Shown here: in pieces, positions 55,411-63,822 of the stretch
Layout: every line of letters starts with the position of its first letter
Position numbering within the stretch: the stretch's first letter is position 1
Source of the DNA: Kitasatospora aureofaciens
GTDB taxonomy: Bacteria > Actinomycetota > Actinomycetes > Streptomycetales > Streptomycetaceae
NCBI GenBank assembly: GCA_000720845.1
Contig: JODU01000015.1
Location: 310,001-374,000 of the forward strand
Length of the DNA: 64,000 bases
Reading direction: 5' to 3'
Made by a program: the position numbers and the translations under genes
The notes under the pieces: model-generated
Databases searched by the model: none
The model's input: only the letters and a program-made list of their open reading frames with translations
Told to the model about the DNA's origin: nothing

Positions 55411-55683
55411 TTGGCTGTCTGCCACGGGACCGAGACCGTGCACGCCGCGAGGGAACTCGGTGTCCCGGACGGCCGCATCTGCACCGTCGCCGCGCAGGTC
55501 GACGGCGTCCCGGCGGCCAAGGGCGCGAACGCGGCCCGCGGTGCCCTGCCGGAGATCGCCCGCCCGGTCGCGGCGGGCCCGCTCCGGGTGCCCGTCGCGG
55601 CGGGCTTCCCGGTCGAGCGGATCCGCCGCGCGGTCGAGCTCCAGGCCGGCCGGCATGTGCGGGGCAAGGTCGTCATCGACCTC
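55411..55683 (+). pseudogene. 3' fragment of a zinc-type alcohol dehydrogenase/quinone reductase gene
   Basis: One frame encodes a sequence like the C-terminus of MDR-family NADP-dependent oxidoreductases: VHAARELGVPDGRICTVAA, PLRVPVAAGFPVERIRRAVE, RHVRGKVVIDL. There is no start codon with a ribosome site and no cofactor-binding half upstream, where xseB ends 62 bases earlier. I read it as a truncated remnant. The reading continues as low-quality sequence into the next gene. Confidence 0.6.
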
Positions 55684-55921
55684 CAGCCGCGCCGGAGGAC
55701 CCCTGCCCCTCCTGCGCCGTGCCCTCGGCCAGGGTGTGCGCGACGAGTGCGTTGGCGTGCCCGTGGCCCAGGCCGTGCTCGGTCTTGAGCCAGGTGACCA
55801 GTTCCATGTGCTTGGTGAGCGGCGAGGACCGGATGAGGTCCTTCCACTCCGCGACCGGGCGGCCGTACTTCTTCTCGATGGACGGGAAGTACGAGGCCGG
55901 GCCCTTCACGGCGGCGGTCAT
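55673..55921 (-). CDS. DUF4287 domain protein
   Basis: The product has 82 residues, SYFPSIEKKYGRPVAEWKDL then HMELVTWLKTEHGLGHGHAN, the full DUF4287 unit found in many bacteria with unknown role. ATG 55921 has GGGAG 10 bases upstream; a TTG at 55942 could add 7 residues. The tail is Gly/Gln-rich. Confidence 0.8.
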   Translation of the reverse strand: MTAAVKGPASYFPSIEKKYGRPVAEWKDLIRSSPLTKHMELVTWLKTEHGLGHGHANALVAHTLAEGTAQEGQGSSGAAGGR

Positions 55922-56023
55922 GTCGATGCGCTCCCTGTGCAAGAGGTACGAGGTACGAGTGGTGATGCGCTCTGTGGACCGCCGCCGGCGCCGGAAGTGA
56001 TCGCCGACCGCCTGTGATGCACG

Positions 56024-57604
56024 TCACCCGACCTTCAAGGAGTGGAAGCGGGGCCACTGCCGCTCCGGCCCGTCGTTGCGCACGCTGAGCGAGAAGCCGC
56101 CGGCGCCCTCCGCCGCCCGCCAGCGCCCCGCGCGGAGGGCCGTACAGGGCTCGCCATCGATGCTCACCCGCACCTGCCGGGGGGTCACGGAGACGGTGAC
56201 CCGGTGCGTGGCGGCGGGGTCGAGCCGGCAGGTCCGCCGGGCCTCGGCACCCTCCGGACCGCCCGGACCGCCCGTGCCGCCCGTGCTCAGGCTCGCCGTG
56301 TTGCGGCCGACGGAGAGCGACACGGGATGTTCACTGCCCGCCCGCACGGTGATGCCGACGCTGTTGGAGGTGCCGTGCAGGCCGCCGACGCGGGCGCGCA
56401 GGCGGTAGTCGGTCCAGTCGGCGGTGGCGAGCGGGCGGTAGTCGGCCGATGCGTAGTCGGTGCCGTCCGCGGGACGGCTGGCACCGGTGAGGACCCCGGG
56501 TCCGGTCTGCCCGGTGTCGCCGGTCGTCCGCCAGTCCGCCTGCCGGGACAGCGGCCGGTCGGCGTCCCGCGGTGCCACCGGAGCCCATCGGGCCAGTTCG
56601 CGCAGCAGACCGGCCGGGGTGGTGTCCCGGGTGACCTCGAGGCGCTGCACCTGTCCGGCGGCGGCCGCACGCGGCCCGGCGGGCAGTGGCCGGGCCGCGC
56701 TGTTGGTGAGCGTGGCGGTGAAACGCTCCCGCAGCATGGAGCGCAGGGCCTCGGCGTCCCGCGCGCCCAGGTTGGAGGCGTCCAGCCGTTCCGAGAAGGG
56801 GTAGGCGAAGAGCCGGGGGCGGGGCAGGTCGTGCCGTACGAGGTCGTGGACCGACCGGTCGAGGTCCGCCGCGATCCGGCGCCGGTACTCGTCGGAGGTC
56901 TCGACGCGCCCCTCGTCCGCCAGCCACCGCCGGTTGGTGAACACCGACCGCTCGTGCCCGGCGGCGTCCACCGCGGCACGTTCGTGGCTGAGGTGGGTGT
57001 GGGCCTGGAAGTCCCAGCGCCCCGACCGCGCCATCTGCCCGACCTCGGCCCAGGAGAGGTAGTACGGCCGGTGGGTCCCCACCCGTCCGGTGATCAGGTA
57101 GGCGGCGGCCTTCATCCCGTACCTGGCCAGCACCGGGTCGGCGTGCGTCCACAGTCCGTGCGCGCCGTCGTCGAAGGTGAGGTGGACGGTGCGTGGGCCG
57201 GGGGTGCGGCCGTCGCGCAGGAAGTCGGTGAACTCCCGGGTGGAAAGCGTGCGGTAGCCGGCGTCGCGCAGGGCGCGCAGCTGTGCGTCGAAGCGCTCCA
57301 GGGAGACGGTGTAGCGGCCGCGGTCGTCGGGGCCGATGTCGTGGTAGGCGAGGACGACCGGCGCACTCCCGGCGGGCGCCGCCTTGGCGTCCGCGCCGGC
57401 GCCGCCGTCGCCGGAGTCGGGCGGCGCGGTCTGTTCGGCCACCGCGTGCCGGAGGGTGTCGTACTGCCAGGCGGCGGTGAAGGGCAGGGCCACGACGGCC
57501 GCCGTGAGCAGTCCGAGCACGGCGCGCAGCAGCGGCCGCCCCTGTCCGCCTCCACCCGGCCGGTGCTCACGGGGCCGGTGCGCACGGGAACCGTCGCTTC
57601 TCAC
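56024..57604 (-). CDS. Membrane-anchored polysaccharide deacetylase
   Basis: The product has 526 residues with one N-terminal membrane helix (LLRAVLGLLTAAVVALPFTA). The NodB domain has motif 1 TFDDG and zinc motif HTHLSH, and YPFSERLDASN follows. The C-terminal 150 residues form a beta-sandwich-like domain (YRLRARVGGLHGTSNSVGIT). It would remove acetyl groups from an extracellular amino-sugar polymer. The GTG start overlaps the stop of the 35-residue membrane peptide as GTGA, completing a coupled four-gene operon. Confidence 0.87.
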   Translation of the reverse strand: MRSDGSRAHRPREHRPGGGGQGRPLLRAVLGLLTAAVVALPFTAAWQYDTLRHAVAEQTAPPDSGDGGAGADAKAAPAGSAPVVLAYHDIGPDDRGRYTVSLERFDAQLRALRDAGYRTLSTREFTDFLRDGRTPGPRTVHLTFDDGAHGLWTHADPVLARYGMKAAAYLITGRVGTHRPYYLSWAEVGQMARSGRWDFQAHTHLSHERAAVDAAGHERSVFTNRRWLADEGRVETSDEYRRRIAADLDRSVHDLVRHDLPRPRLFAYPFSERLDASNLGARDAEALRSMLRERFTATLTNSAARPLPAGPRAAAAGQVQRLEVTRDTTPAGLLRELARWAPVAPRDADRPLSRQADWRTTGDTGQTGPGVLTGASRPADGTDYASADYRPLATADWTDYRLRARVGGLHGTSNSVGITVRAGSEHPVSLSVGRNTASLSTGGTGGPGGPEGAEARRTCRLDPAATHRVTVSVTPRQVRVSIDGEPCTALRAGRWRAAEGAGGFSLSVRNDGPERQWPRFHSLKVG

Positions 57605-57708
57605 ATCCACCGTCCCCGGGTGACGACGAACACGTAGACCAGGGCGAGGGCGGCGCAGGTGAGGCCGACGGCGAGCGAGCGGGCAAGGCCGCGCAGCAGG
57701 ACTCTCAT
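57601..57708 (-). CDS. 35-residue single-helix membrane peptide
   Basis: The product begins MRVLLRGLARSLAVG, continues LTCAALALVYVFVV and ends TRGRWM: one membrane helix between basic ends. Its ATG overlaps the GT2 stop as ATGA, and its TGA overlaps the deacetylase start, so it is translationally locked between them. By position it resembles small accessory membrane subunits such as IcaD; sequence alone does not show this. Confidence 0.7.
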   Translation of the reverse strand: MRVLLRGLARSLAVGLTCAALALVYVFVVTRGRWM

Positions 57709-59168
57709 GCGGCACTCCTCGACCAGACGCCGCGGCGCAGCGTGAGCAGGGCATACGGCAGCAGCCAGGCCAGTACGCAGCAGGACAGCAGGCTCATCAG
57801 GGGGCGGCAGCGCCAGGCGCGGTCCCCCGGATGGTCGATCCGGTAGGCGAGGCCCCAGACGCAGCCCTTGAGGACGACCCCGCCCAGGTACAGCAGGGTC
57901 AGCAGGCCGGCCAGGTGCAGCGGCGCCCACAGCAGGTGCCGTACGACCAGGGCCGGTGCCGCGATCACCCACAGGGCGTGTCCGTAGTACAGCGCGGCGG
58001 CTGCCGGTCCCCGGCGCCACATGAAGCGGCCGGTGAAGAAGAGGTTCCTGATGAAGCTCTTCTTCCAGCGGATCTGCTGGCGCAGGAAGGAGCCGGGGCG
58101 GGACGGCACCCGGGTCCACACGCGGGCGGAGCGGGTGTAGCCGACCTCCCAGCGCAGCTCGGGGTAGTCGTGCCCGCGGACGAAGGGGGAGTCGGCGTGC
58201 CGTTCCTTGAGCGCGCGGCCGTGCCAGGCCTGGCCCAGGACGTAGCCGGTGAGCTGGCGGTCGGTGGCGAAGCGGAAGGGGGCGCCGAGGAAGCGGTCCT
58301 CGGCCCAGGCGGGCAGGTAGTTGTAGATCGCCTCGCGGCGGAAGGCGGCGAGCGGTCCGGAGACGCAGGTCACCGAGCCGAAGGCGGCCTCGGCGGCCTT
58401 GCTGATGCGGAACTGGCCCTCGTACCAGAGGTCCTGTACGCGGGCCAGCAGGCCGGCGTCGGTGTTGAGCGCCCGGCAGTGTCCGCTGACCGCGCCCAGC
58501 TCGGGGTGCCGGACGAGGGCGGTGACGCACTGCCGTACGGCGTCCGGCGCGACGACGCAGTCGGAGTCGGTGAAGAGCAGTACGTCCCCGTCGGCGACGG
58601 CGCAGGCGCGGACCAGCGCGCCCTTCTTGCCGAGGTTCTCCTCCAGCCGGATCAGGGTGAGCGGCAGTTCCTCGGCGAGGCGTTGCAGGACGTCGGGGGT
58701 GCCGTCGTCGGAGGCGTCGTCGACCACGACGAGCTGCACGTCGGGGTAGTCCACGGCGGCCATGGAGCGCACGCAGGCCTCGATGTGCGCGCGTTCGTTG
58801 CGCACGGCCAGCAGGAAGCTCACCCGGGGCTGTGCGGGGAGGGCCGGGAAGGCCTCGGCGTGGCGCGGGCGGCTGCGCAGCGGGCGGACGGCCGGGTCGT
58901 CGTAGCGGCTGTAGGCGAGGTGGAGGAGGCAGACGGTGCCGGCCAGGACCGCCAGGCCGTAGAGCGCGAGCGGGTCGAAGGCGTGCGGGAGGCGGACGGC
59001 GCCGCGGGCCAGCAGCAGGAGGAGGGGCAGCAGGGCGAGGAGGGTGAGCAGCCGCACGACGTCGCGGCGGACGCCGGGGTCCAGCGCGTCGAGGCGGCTG
59101 CCGAGCCGGTGGCGGGCGGCGGTGCGGACCGGGGTGGCCGGCGCGTGGCCGGGGCGCAGGACGGTCAT
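57705..59168 (-). CDS. Processive GT2 glycosyltransferase (chitin/hyaluronan/PNAG synthase-like)
   Basis: The product has 487 residues. Two N-terminal helices precede a cytoplasmic GT-A domain with VDDASDDGT (149-157), DSD (201-203), ED (290-291) and the processivity motif QQIRW (364-368). Several C-terminal helices follow. It is predicted to polymerise a beta-linked sugar and export it. The ATGA overlap with the upstream dehydrogenase gene implies co-translation. Confidence 0.9.
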   Translation of the reverse strand: MTVLRPGHAPATPVRTAARHRLGSRLDALDPGVRRDVVRLLTLLALLPLLLLLARGAVRLPHAFDPLALYGLAVLAGTVCLLHLAYSRYDDPAVRPLRSRPRHAEAFPALPAQPRVSFLLAVRNERAHIEACVRSMAAVDYPDVQLVVVDDASDDGTPDVLQRLAEELPLTLIRLEENLGKKGALVRACAVADGDVLLFTDSDCVVAPDAVRQCVTALVRHPELGAVSGHCRALNTDAGLLARVQDLWYEGQFRISKAAEAAFGSVTCVSGPLAAFRREAIYNYLPAWAEDRFLGAPFRFATDRQLTGYVLGQAWHGRALKERHADSPFVRGHDYPELRWEVGYTRSARVWTRVPSRPGSFLRQQIRWKKSFIRNLFFTGRFMWRRGPAAAALYYGHALWVIAAPALVVRHLLWAPLHLAGLLTLLYLGGVVLKGCVWGLAYRIDHPGDRAWRCRPLMSLLSCCVLAWLLPYALLTLRRGVWSRSAA

Positions 59169-60493
59169 GCGGTGGCCTCCGCCGCGGGAGGGACGCCGGT
59201 CCCGGTTCGTGCCACCGCCCGGGCGAGGCCGCGCTGGCGGGTGTCCAGCACGGGCGGGGCGTCGGCGGCGCACAGCCAGGTCAGGTCGTGCACGGGGTGG
59301 ACGGTGTTCAGGACGACCAGGTCCCAGCGGCGGGTGTGCGGGTCGGGTACGTGGTGCAGCGCGTCCGCGCCGACGCGGAGGGAGGGCACCAGGGGGTCGC
59401 AGTAGGCGACGTGCGCGCCGGCCCGGGTGAGCCCGGCGAGGATCTCCACGGCGGGACTCTCCCGGACGTCGGCCACGCCCTCCTTGTAGGCGGCGCCGAC
59501 CAGCAGGACGCGGGCGTCGCGCGCGGGGACGCCGGAGGCCGCCAGCAGGTCGAGGGCGCGTTCGGTGATCCGCGCGGGCCGGTCGCTGTTGGCCGCGAGG
59601 GCGGTGGCGACCAGCGGCGCGCTCTGGCGGACCTTGTCCAGCTGCCAGAGCAGGTAGTGCGGGTCGCACGGGATGCAGTGACCGCCGACGCCGGGCCCCG
59701 GGTAGAAGGGCATGAAGCCGTACGGCTTGGTCGCCGCGGCCTCGATCACCGGGACCGGCGCCAGGCCGAGGGAGTGGCAGGCGTCGGCGAGTTCGTTGGC
59801 CAGGGCGATGTTGACGGCGCGGTAGGTGTTCTCCCAGAGCTTGGCCATCTCGGCGGTCTCGGGGTCGGCGACCGTCCGGACGACGGAGGCGGTCGGGGCC
59901 AGCAGGTCCGCGGCGGCGCGACTGCTGCGCGGTCCGGCGCCGCCGACCAGGCGGGGGGTGCGTTCGGGGGTGTGGCGTTCGTTGCCGGGGTCGATCCGCT
60001 CGGGGGCGAAGGCGACGTACACGTCCTCGTCGACGGTGAACCCGCGGGCCCGCAGCGGTTCGACCAGCAGGTCGCGGGTGGTGCCGACGTAACTGGTGGA
60101 GGTGAGCACGATCAGCTGGCCGGGCACGGCGTGTTCCACCGCCGAGGCGCAGGCCGAGGACAGGGCCGTGAGGTCCGGCTCGCGCCGCGCGTCGACGGGG
60201 GTGGGCACACAGATGACCACGGCGTCGGCTTCGCGCACCGCCGTGGGGTCCGGGGTGAGCCGGAAGCGGTCACCGGCCGAGGCGCAGGCGAGTTGCGCGT
60301 GGTGCAGCGGCAGCAGGTCCACGGCTCCGCGTGCGATGTCCCGCAGCCGGTCCGGGCTGCTGTCGACGCCGATGACGGTGGCGCCCGCGTCGGAGAGGGC
60401 GAGCGCGGTGGGAAGTCCCACGTAGCCGAGTCCTACGACCGCCACGGTTGGTCCGGATGCATCAATCTCTGAGCTGTATGACGTGAATTGCAC
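59165..60493 (-). CDS. Nucleotide-sugar dehydrogenase (UDP-glucose / UDP-GlcNAc type)
   Basis: The product has 442 residues with the NAD motif GLGYVGLPTA (21-30) and the catalytic Cys in GPGVGGHCIPCDPHY. The GGHCIP form is common in UDP-N-acetylhexosamine 6-dehydrogenases (WbpA/WecC), so a uronic-acid donor for the downstream synthase is likely. The start is uncertain: GTG 60493 or GTG 60538, neither with a clear ribosome site. It is the first gene of the polysaccharide operon. Confidence 0.88.
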   Translation of the reverse strand: MQFTSYSSEIDASGPTVAVVGLGYVGLPTALALSDAGATVIGVDSSPDRLRDIARGAVDLLPLHHAQLACASAGDRFRLTPDPTAVREADAVVICVPTPVDARREPDLTALSSACASAVEHAVPGQLIVLTSTSYVGTTRDLLVEPLRARGFTVDEDVYVAFAPERIDPGNERHTPERTPRLVGGAGPRSSRAAADLLAPTASVVRTVADPETAEMAKLWENTYRAVNIALANELADACHSLGLAPVPVIEAAATKPYGFMPFYPGPGVGGHCIPCDPHYLLWQLDKVRQSAPLVATALAANSDRPARITERALDLLAASGVPARDARVLLVGAAYKEGVADVRESPAVEILAGLTRAGAHVAYCDPLVPSLRVGADALHHVPDPHTRRWDLVVLNTVHPVHDLTWLCAADAPPVLDTRQRGLARAVARTGTGVPPAAEATA

Positions 60494-60612
60494 ATCGTCA
60501 TATAGGCGCACCCCACGGAAACACCGTGCCGATGACACACGTGCCGCCGCACACGCCAGGGCTGCTTCACTCAGGCGGAGGTGTGAAGCGGATCACCACG
60601 CTCCGTCTTTTG

Positions 60613-60641
60613 TTGAAACTTGAACTTCTTTGTCGTAGTGT
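60613..60641 (+). promoter_or_regulatory. Promoter of the nitroreductase gene
   Basis: TTGAAA (-35) and TAGTGT (-10) are separated by 17 bases in an unusually AT-rich patch, 69 bases before the ATG. A second TTGAAC overlaps the -35, so the repeat GTTGAAACTTGAAC may bind a regulator. Confidence 0.6.
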
Positions 60642-60709
60642 CGTCGGCGTCAACGGCTCCCGGCCCCCGTGCCGTGCGGAGCCGACGCACCCCCGGAGAA
60701 AGATCACGC

Positions 60710-61300
60710 ATGTCTCTCGTTCTTGACCCCGCCGCCCAGGACCTGCTGTTCCGCGAGGCCCGCACGGCGAACACCTTCACCGACGAGCCGGTGACCGACG
60801 AGCAGGTGCAGGCGATCTACGACCTGGTCAAGTACGGCCCGACCGCCTTCAACCAGTCGCCGCTGCGCATCACGCTGGTCCGCTCCCCCGAGGCCCGCGA
60901 GCGTCTGGTCGCGCACATGGCGGAAGGCAACCGGCCCAAGACCGCCGCCGCCCCGCTGGTCGCGATCCTGTCCGCGGACAACGAGTTCCACGAGGAGCTG
61001 CCGCAGCTCTTCCCGCACTTCCCCGCCGCGAAGGACGCCTTCTTCAGCGAGCGCCCGGTCCGCGAGGGCGCGGCCACCCTGAACGCCGCTCTCCAGGCCG
61101 CGTACTTCATCGTCGGCGTCCGCGCCGCGGGGCTGGCCGCCGGCCCGATGACCGGTCTCGACTTCGAGGGCGTGCGCAAGGAGTTCCTGGACGACGACCA
61201 CACCCCGCTGATGGTCGTCAACATCGGCCGTCCGGGTCCGGACGCCTGGTTCCCGCGCTCCCCGCGCCTGCCCTACGACCAGGTCGTCACCACGGTCTGA
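60710..61300 (+). CDS. Nitroreductase-family protein, malonic semialdehyde reductase-like
   Basis: This 196-residue FMN-dependent reductase resembles RutE/HadB: DLVKYGPTAFNQSPLRITLV is the FMN-site motif, and ALQAAYFIVGVRAAGLAAGP and VVNIGRPGPDAWFPRSPRL match the family. GGAG lies upstream. RutE acts in pyrimidine breakdown, but no rut genes are present here, so a general aldehyde or nitro reductase role is possible. Confidence 0.88.
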   Translation: MSLVLDPAAQDLLFREARTANTFTDEPVTDEQVQAIYDLVKYGPTAFNQSPLRITLVRSPEARERLVAHMAEGNRPKTAAAPLVAILSADNEFHEELPQLFPHFPAAKDAFFSERPVREGAATLNAALQAAYFIVGVRAAGLAAGPMTGLDFEGVRKEFLDDDHTPLMVVNIGRPGPDAWFPRSPRLPYDQVVTTV

Positions 61301-61322
61301 GGCACGCGGCACCGCACGCGAC

Positions 61323-61351
61323 GAAGCCCCCGGCACCTCGCCGGGGGCTTC
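61323..61351 (+). terminator. Terminator after the nitroreductase gene
   Basis: GAAGCCCCCGGC and GCCGGGGGCTTC form a perfect 12-bp stem with loop ACCTC, followed by TTCGT. It also faces the end of the convergent DUF4245 gene and may serve both. Confidence 0.8.
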
Positions 61352-61390
61352 TTCGTGGCCTGTGAGCCGGGCGCGCGGCCCGGCGGCCGG

Positions 61391-61915
61391 TCACGTCAGC
61401 TTCAGTGCCGCCGCCATCTTGCCCAGCTGCTCGAACGACCCGGTGCCGGCCACGACCGTGGTCGCGCCCTTCATGTCGTCGGCGCCGTGCAGCACCAGCG
61501 CGTCGTACCGGCCGCCCGTGTACCGCGTCCAGGTCCGGCCGCCGATCTCCTCGGTGCGCTCGGTCTCCCGCGCGCCCTGGCTGGCGTCGTGGATGAACGT
61601 GGACGCCTTCTTCGTGGACTGCTCGATCGCCACGTACTCGCCGTCCGGGGCCCTGAACCCCAGGTGCCAGGTGTCGGAGTCGTCACCCCGGAAGCGGACG
61701 GAGGTCGGCTTCCAGTCCTCGGACAGGCCCTCGGGCGCGGCCACCGGGTACGACGCGGCGCGCTGCGCGGTCAGCAGCTCGACCCGGTAGTCGACCCGCT
61801 TGACGTCCGGTTCGCCGTCGTCGTGCGGAATGAACATCCAGATCACGCCCGCCGCCAGCACGATGACCCCGAGGGAGAGAATCATGTCCCGGGCCGACTT
61901 CTGCTTGCCTTTCAT
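61391..61915 (-). CDS. DUF4245 membrane-anchored protein
   Basis: The product has 174 residues. It begins MKGKQKSARDMILSLGVIVL, a basic start into one membrane helix. An external domain follows (YRVELLTAQRAASYPVAAP, WHLGFRAPDGEYVAIEQS). GAGGAC lies 9 bases before ATG 61915; GTG 61924 is less likely. The family sits beside glpX in many actinobacteria; function unknown. Confidence 0.82.
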   Translation of the reverse strand: MKGKQKSARDMILSLGVIVLAAGVIWMFIPHDDGEPDVKRVDYRVELLTAQRAASYPVAAPEGLSEDWKPTSVRFRGDDSDTWHLGFRAPDGEYVAIEQSTKKASTFIHDASQGARETERTEEIGGRTWTRYTGGRYDALVLHGADDMKGATTVVAGTGSFEQLGKMAAALKLT

Positions 61916-61927
61916 ACCTGCCACGTC

Positions 61928-61999
61928 CTCTATCGTCGCAGGTGCCTGATCCGCTCATACGTGGGGTCCCCTGCTCATTTTGTCGGACTGACGATAGAG
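61928..61999. promoter_or_regulatory. Mirrored 10-bp elements between DUF4245 and glpX
   Basis: CTCTATCGTC (61928-61937) and GACGATAGAG (61990-61999) form a perfect inverted repeat with 52 bases between. Each divergent gene therefore has the same GACGATAGAG upstream on its own strand. They could be twin -10 regions or two halves of a looping operator. Confidence 0.5.
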
Positions 62000-62050
62000 T
62001 CGTGGCCACACCCTCATCCGGCCGTCGTCGTATCAGAAAGGTGCGTTCCG

Positions 62051-63082
62051 ATGACCGAGCATCATCTCCCGTCCGAGCTGGACGTCCCCTCAGAGGCCCC
62101 CGACCGCAACCTCGCCATGGAGCTGGTGCGGGTCACCGAGGCCGCGGCGATGGCCGCCGGCCGCTGGGTCGGGCGCGGTGACAAGAACGGCGCCGACGGT
62201 GCCGCGGTGCGCGCCATGCGGACCCTCGTCCACACCGTCTCGATGAACGGCGTCGTCGTCATCGGCGAGGGCGAGAAGGACGAGGCCCCGATGCTCTTCA
62301 ACGGGGAGCGGGTCGGCGACGGGACCGGGGCCGAGGTCGACATCGCCGTCGACCCGATCGACGGCACCACGCTGACCGCCAACGGCATGACCAACGCGAT
62401 CGCGGTGCTGGCCGCCGCCGAGCGCGGTTCCATGTTCGACCCGTCCGCGGTCTTCTACATGGACAAGCTGGTCACCGGCCCCGAGGCAGCCGACTTCGTC
62501 GACATCAACGCGCCCGTCGCCGTGAACATCCGCCGGATCGCCAAGGCCAAGCGGCGCACGCCCGAGGACGTCACCGTGGTCATCCTCGACCGGCCGCGGC
62601 ACCAGGGCCTCATCAAGGAGGTCCGGGACACCGGCGCCCGGATCAAGCTGATCTCCGACGGCGACGTGGCCGGCTCCATCCTGGCGCTGCGCGAGGGCAC
62701 GGGCATCGACCTGCTGCTCGGCGTCGGCGGCACGCCGGAGGGCATCATCTCGGCCTGCGCCGTGAAGTGCCTGGGCGGCACCATCCAGGGCAAGCTGTGG
62801 CCGAAGGACGACGAGGAGCGGCAGCGGGCGATCGACGCGGGGCACGACCTGGACCGGGTGCTGACCACCGACGACCTGGTCTCCGGGGAGAACGTCTTCT
62901 TCGTCGCGACCGGCATCACCGACGGGGAGCTGCTGCGGGGGGTGCGGTACCGGTCGGAGACGGCGACGACCGACTCGATCGTGATGCGGTCCAAGTCGGG
63001 GACGGTGCGGCGGATCGACTCCGAGCATCGGCTGAGCAAGCTGCGGGCGTACAGCGCGGTGGATTTCGACCGGGCGAAGTAG
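62051..63082 (+). CDS. glpX: Fructose-1,6-bisphosphatase class II
   Basis: The product has 343 residues. This gluconeogenic enzyme hydrolyses fructose 1,6-bisphosphate. The metal site DPIDGTT is at 101-107, with VVIGEGEKDEAPML upstream and LLGVGGTPEG downstream. AAAGGTG precedes the ATG by 8 bases. It is the sole class II FBPase type usual in actinobacteria. Confidence 0.95.
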   Translation: MTEHHLPSELDVPSEAPDRNLAMELVRVTEAAAMAAGRWVGRGDKNGADGAAVRAMRTLVHTVSMNGVVVIGEGEKDEAPMLFNGERVGDGTGAEVDIAVDPIDGTTLTANGMTNAIAVLAAAERGSMFDPSAVFYMDKLVTGPEAADFVDINAPVAVNIRRIAKAKRRTPEDVTVVILDRPRHQGLIKEVRDTGARIKLISDGDVAGSILALREGTGIDLLLGVGGTPEGIISACAVKCLGGTIQGKLWPKDDEERQRAIDAGHDLDRVLTTDDLVSGENVFFVATGITDGELLRGVRYRSETATTDSIVMRSKSGTVRRIDSEHRLSKLRAYSAVDFDRAK

Positions 63083-63164
63083 ACTCCGCCGGTTTCGCGG
63101 GGGGCCCACGGGGGTGGGGGTGTCTGCCGCGTGGCGGCTGCGGCGCCGTCGTGGCTGGTCGCGC

Positions 63165-63262
63165 CCGCGCGGCGGAGCCGCAGAACGAGCACAGCCCCGC
63201 GCCCCTGGGCCGGCTGCGGCGTGTCCGCGCGGCGGAGTCGGGGATCGGGGACAGCTCCGCGA
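63165..63262. repeat. Two copies of a GC-rich intergenic repeat, 60-bp period
   Basis: CCGCGCGGCGGAG then 13 variable bases then ACAGCNCCGCG occurs at 63165-63202 and 63225-63262. It resembles the scattered intergenic REP-like elements of Streptomyces. No gene is seen in 63083-63290. Confidence 0.5.
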
Positions 63263-63290
63263 ACCCGGGGTGGCTGCGGTACCCGGCGCC

Positions 63291-63326
63291 AAAAGGGCAC
63301 CCTCCGTGTGGGGAGGGTGCCCTTTT
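63291..63326. terminator. Bidirectional terminator between glpX and the WhiB-like gene
   Basis: AAAAGGGCACCCTCC and GGAGGGTGCCCTTTT form a perfect 15-bp stem with a 6-base loop. The AAAA and TTTT ends give T-runs on both strands, making it the most classical terminator in the window. Confidence 0.88.
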
Positions 63327-63338
63327 GCGGGTGTGGGT

Positions 63339-63716
63339 CTAGCCGGCCGCGGCTATGCGGCCCGTGGTGCGGGCGGCCTTCTTGAGTTCGACGTCGCGGC
63401 GGCGGCGCCGGGCCAGGACCACCCGGCGTTCGGCGGCGGTGAGGCCGCCCCAGACGCCGTAGGGCTCGGGCTGCAGCAGGGCGTGCTCGCGGCACTCGAC
63501 CATGACCGGACAGCGCGCGCAGACGCGCTTGGCGGCCTCCTCGCGGGAGAGGCGCGCCGCGGTCGGTTCCTTGGAGGGGGCGAAGAACAGTCCGGCCTCG
63601 TCGCGCCGGCACACCGCCTCGGTGTGCCACGGAGCGTCTTGGTCCCTGTCCCGCACGGGCACCCGCTGGGCCGGAACGGCAGCTACCTGCAGGGACGAAT
63701 GCGGCGGTTGCAGCAC
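63339..63716 (-). CDS. wblI: WhiB-like iron-sulfur regulator
   Basis: The product has 125 residues with a GTG start. Four cysteines for a [4Fe-4S] cluster are Cys36, Cys66, Cys69 and Cys75 (C-X29-C-X2-C-X5-C). The turn GVWGG is at 87-91, then a basic DNA-binding tail (RRVVLARRRRRD). Wbl proteins act with sigma factors in development and redox response. The symbol rests on position beside glpX as I recall it for S. coelicolor. Confidence 0.85.
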   Translation of the reverse strand: MLQPPHSSLQVAAVPAQRVPVRDRDQDAPWHTEAVCRRDEAGLFFAPSKEPTAARLSREEAAKRVCARCPVMVECREHALLQPEPYGVWGGLTAAERRVVLARRRRRDVELKKAARTTGRIAAAG

Positions 63717-63822
63717 GGGTCTACTCCTGACGACGGCTTCGCTAGCGAGAGACGATGCGTCAAGGCTTACCCGTTGTACGCGCGCCTATGCACTGGGTGC
63801 CCCACCGCTGCCGGTGCCGGGG

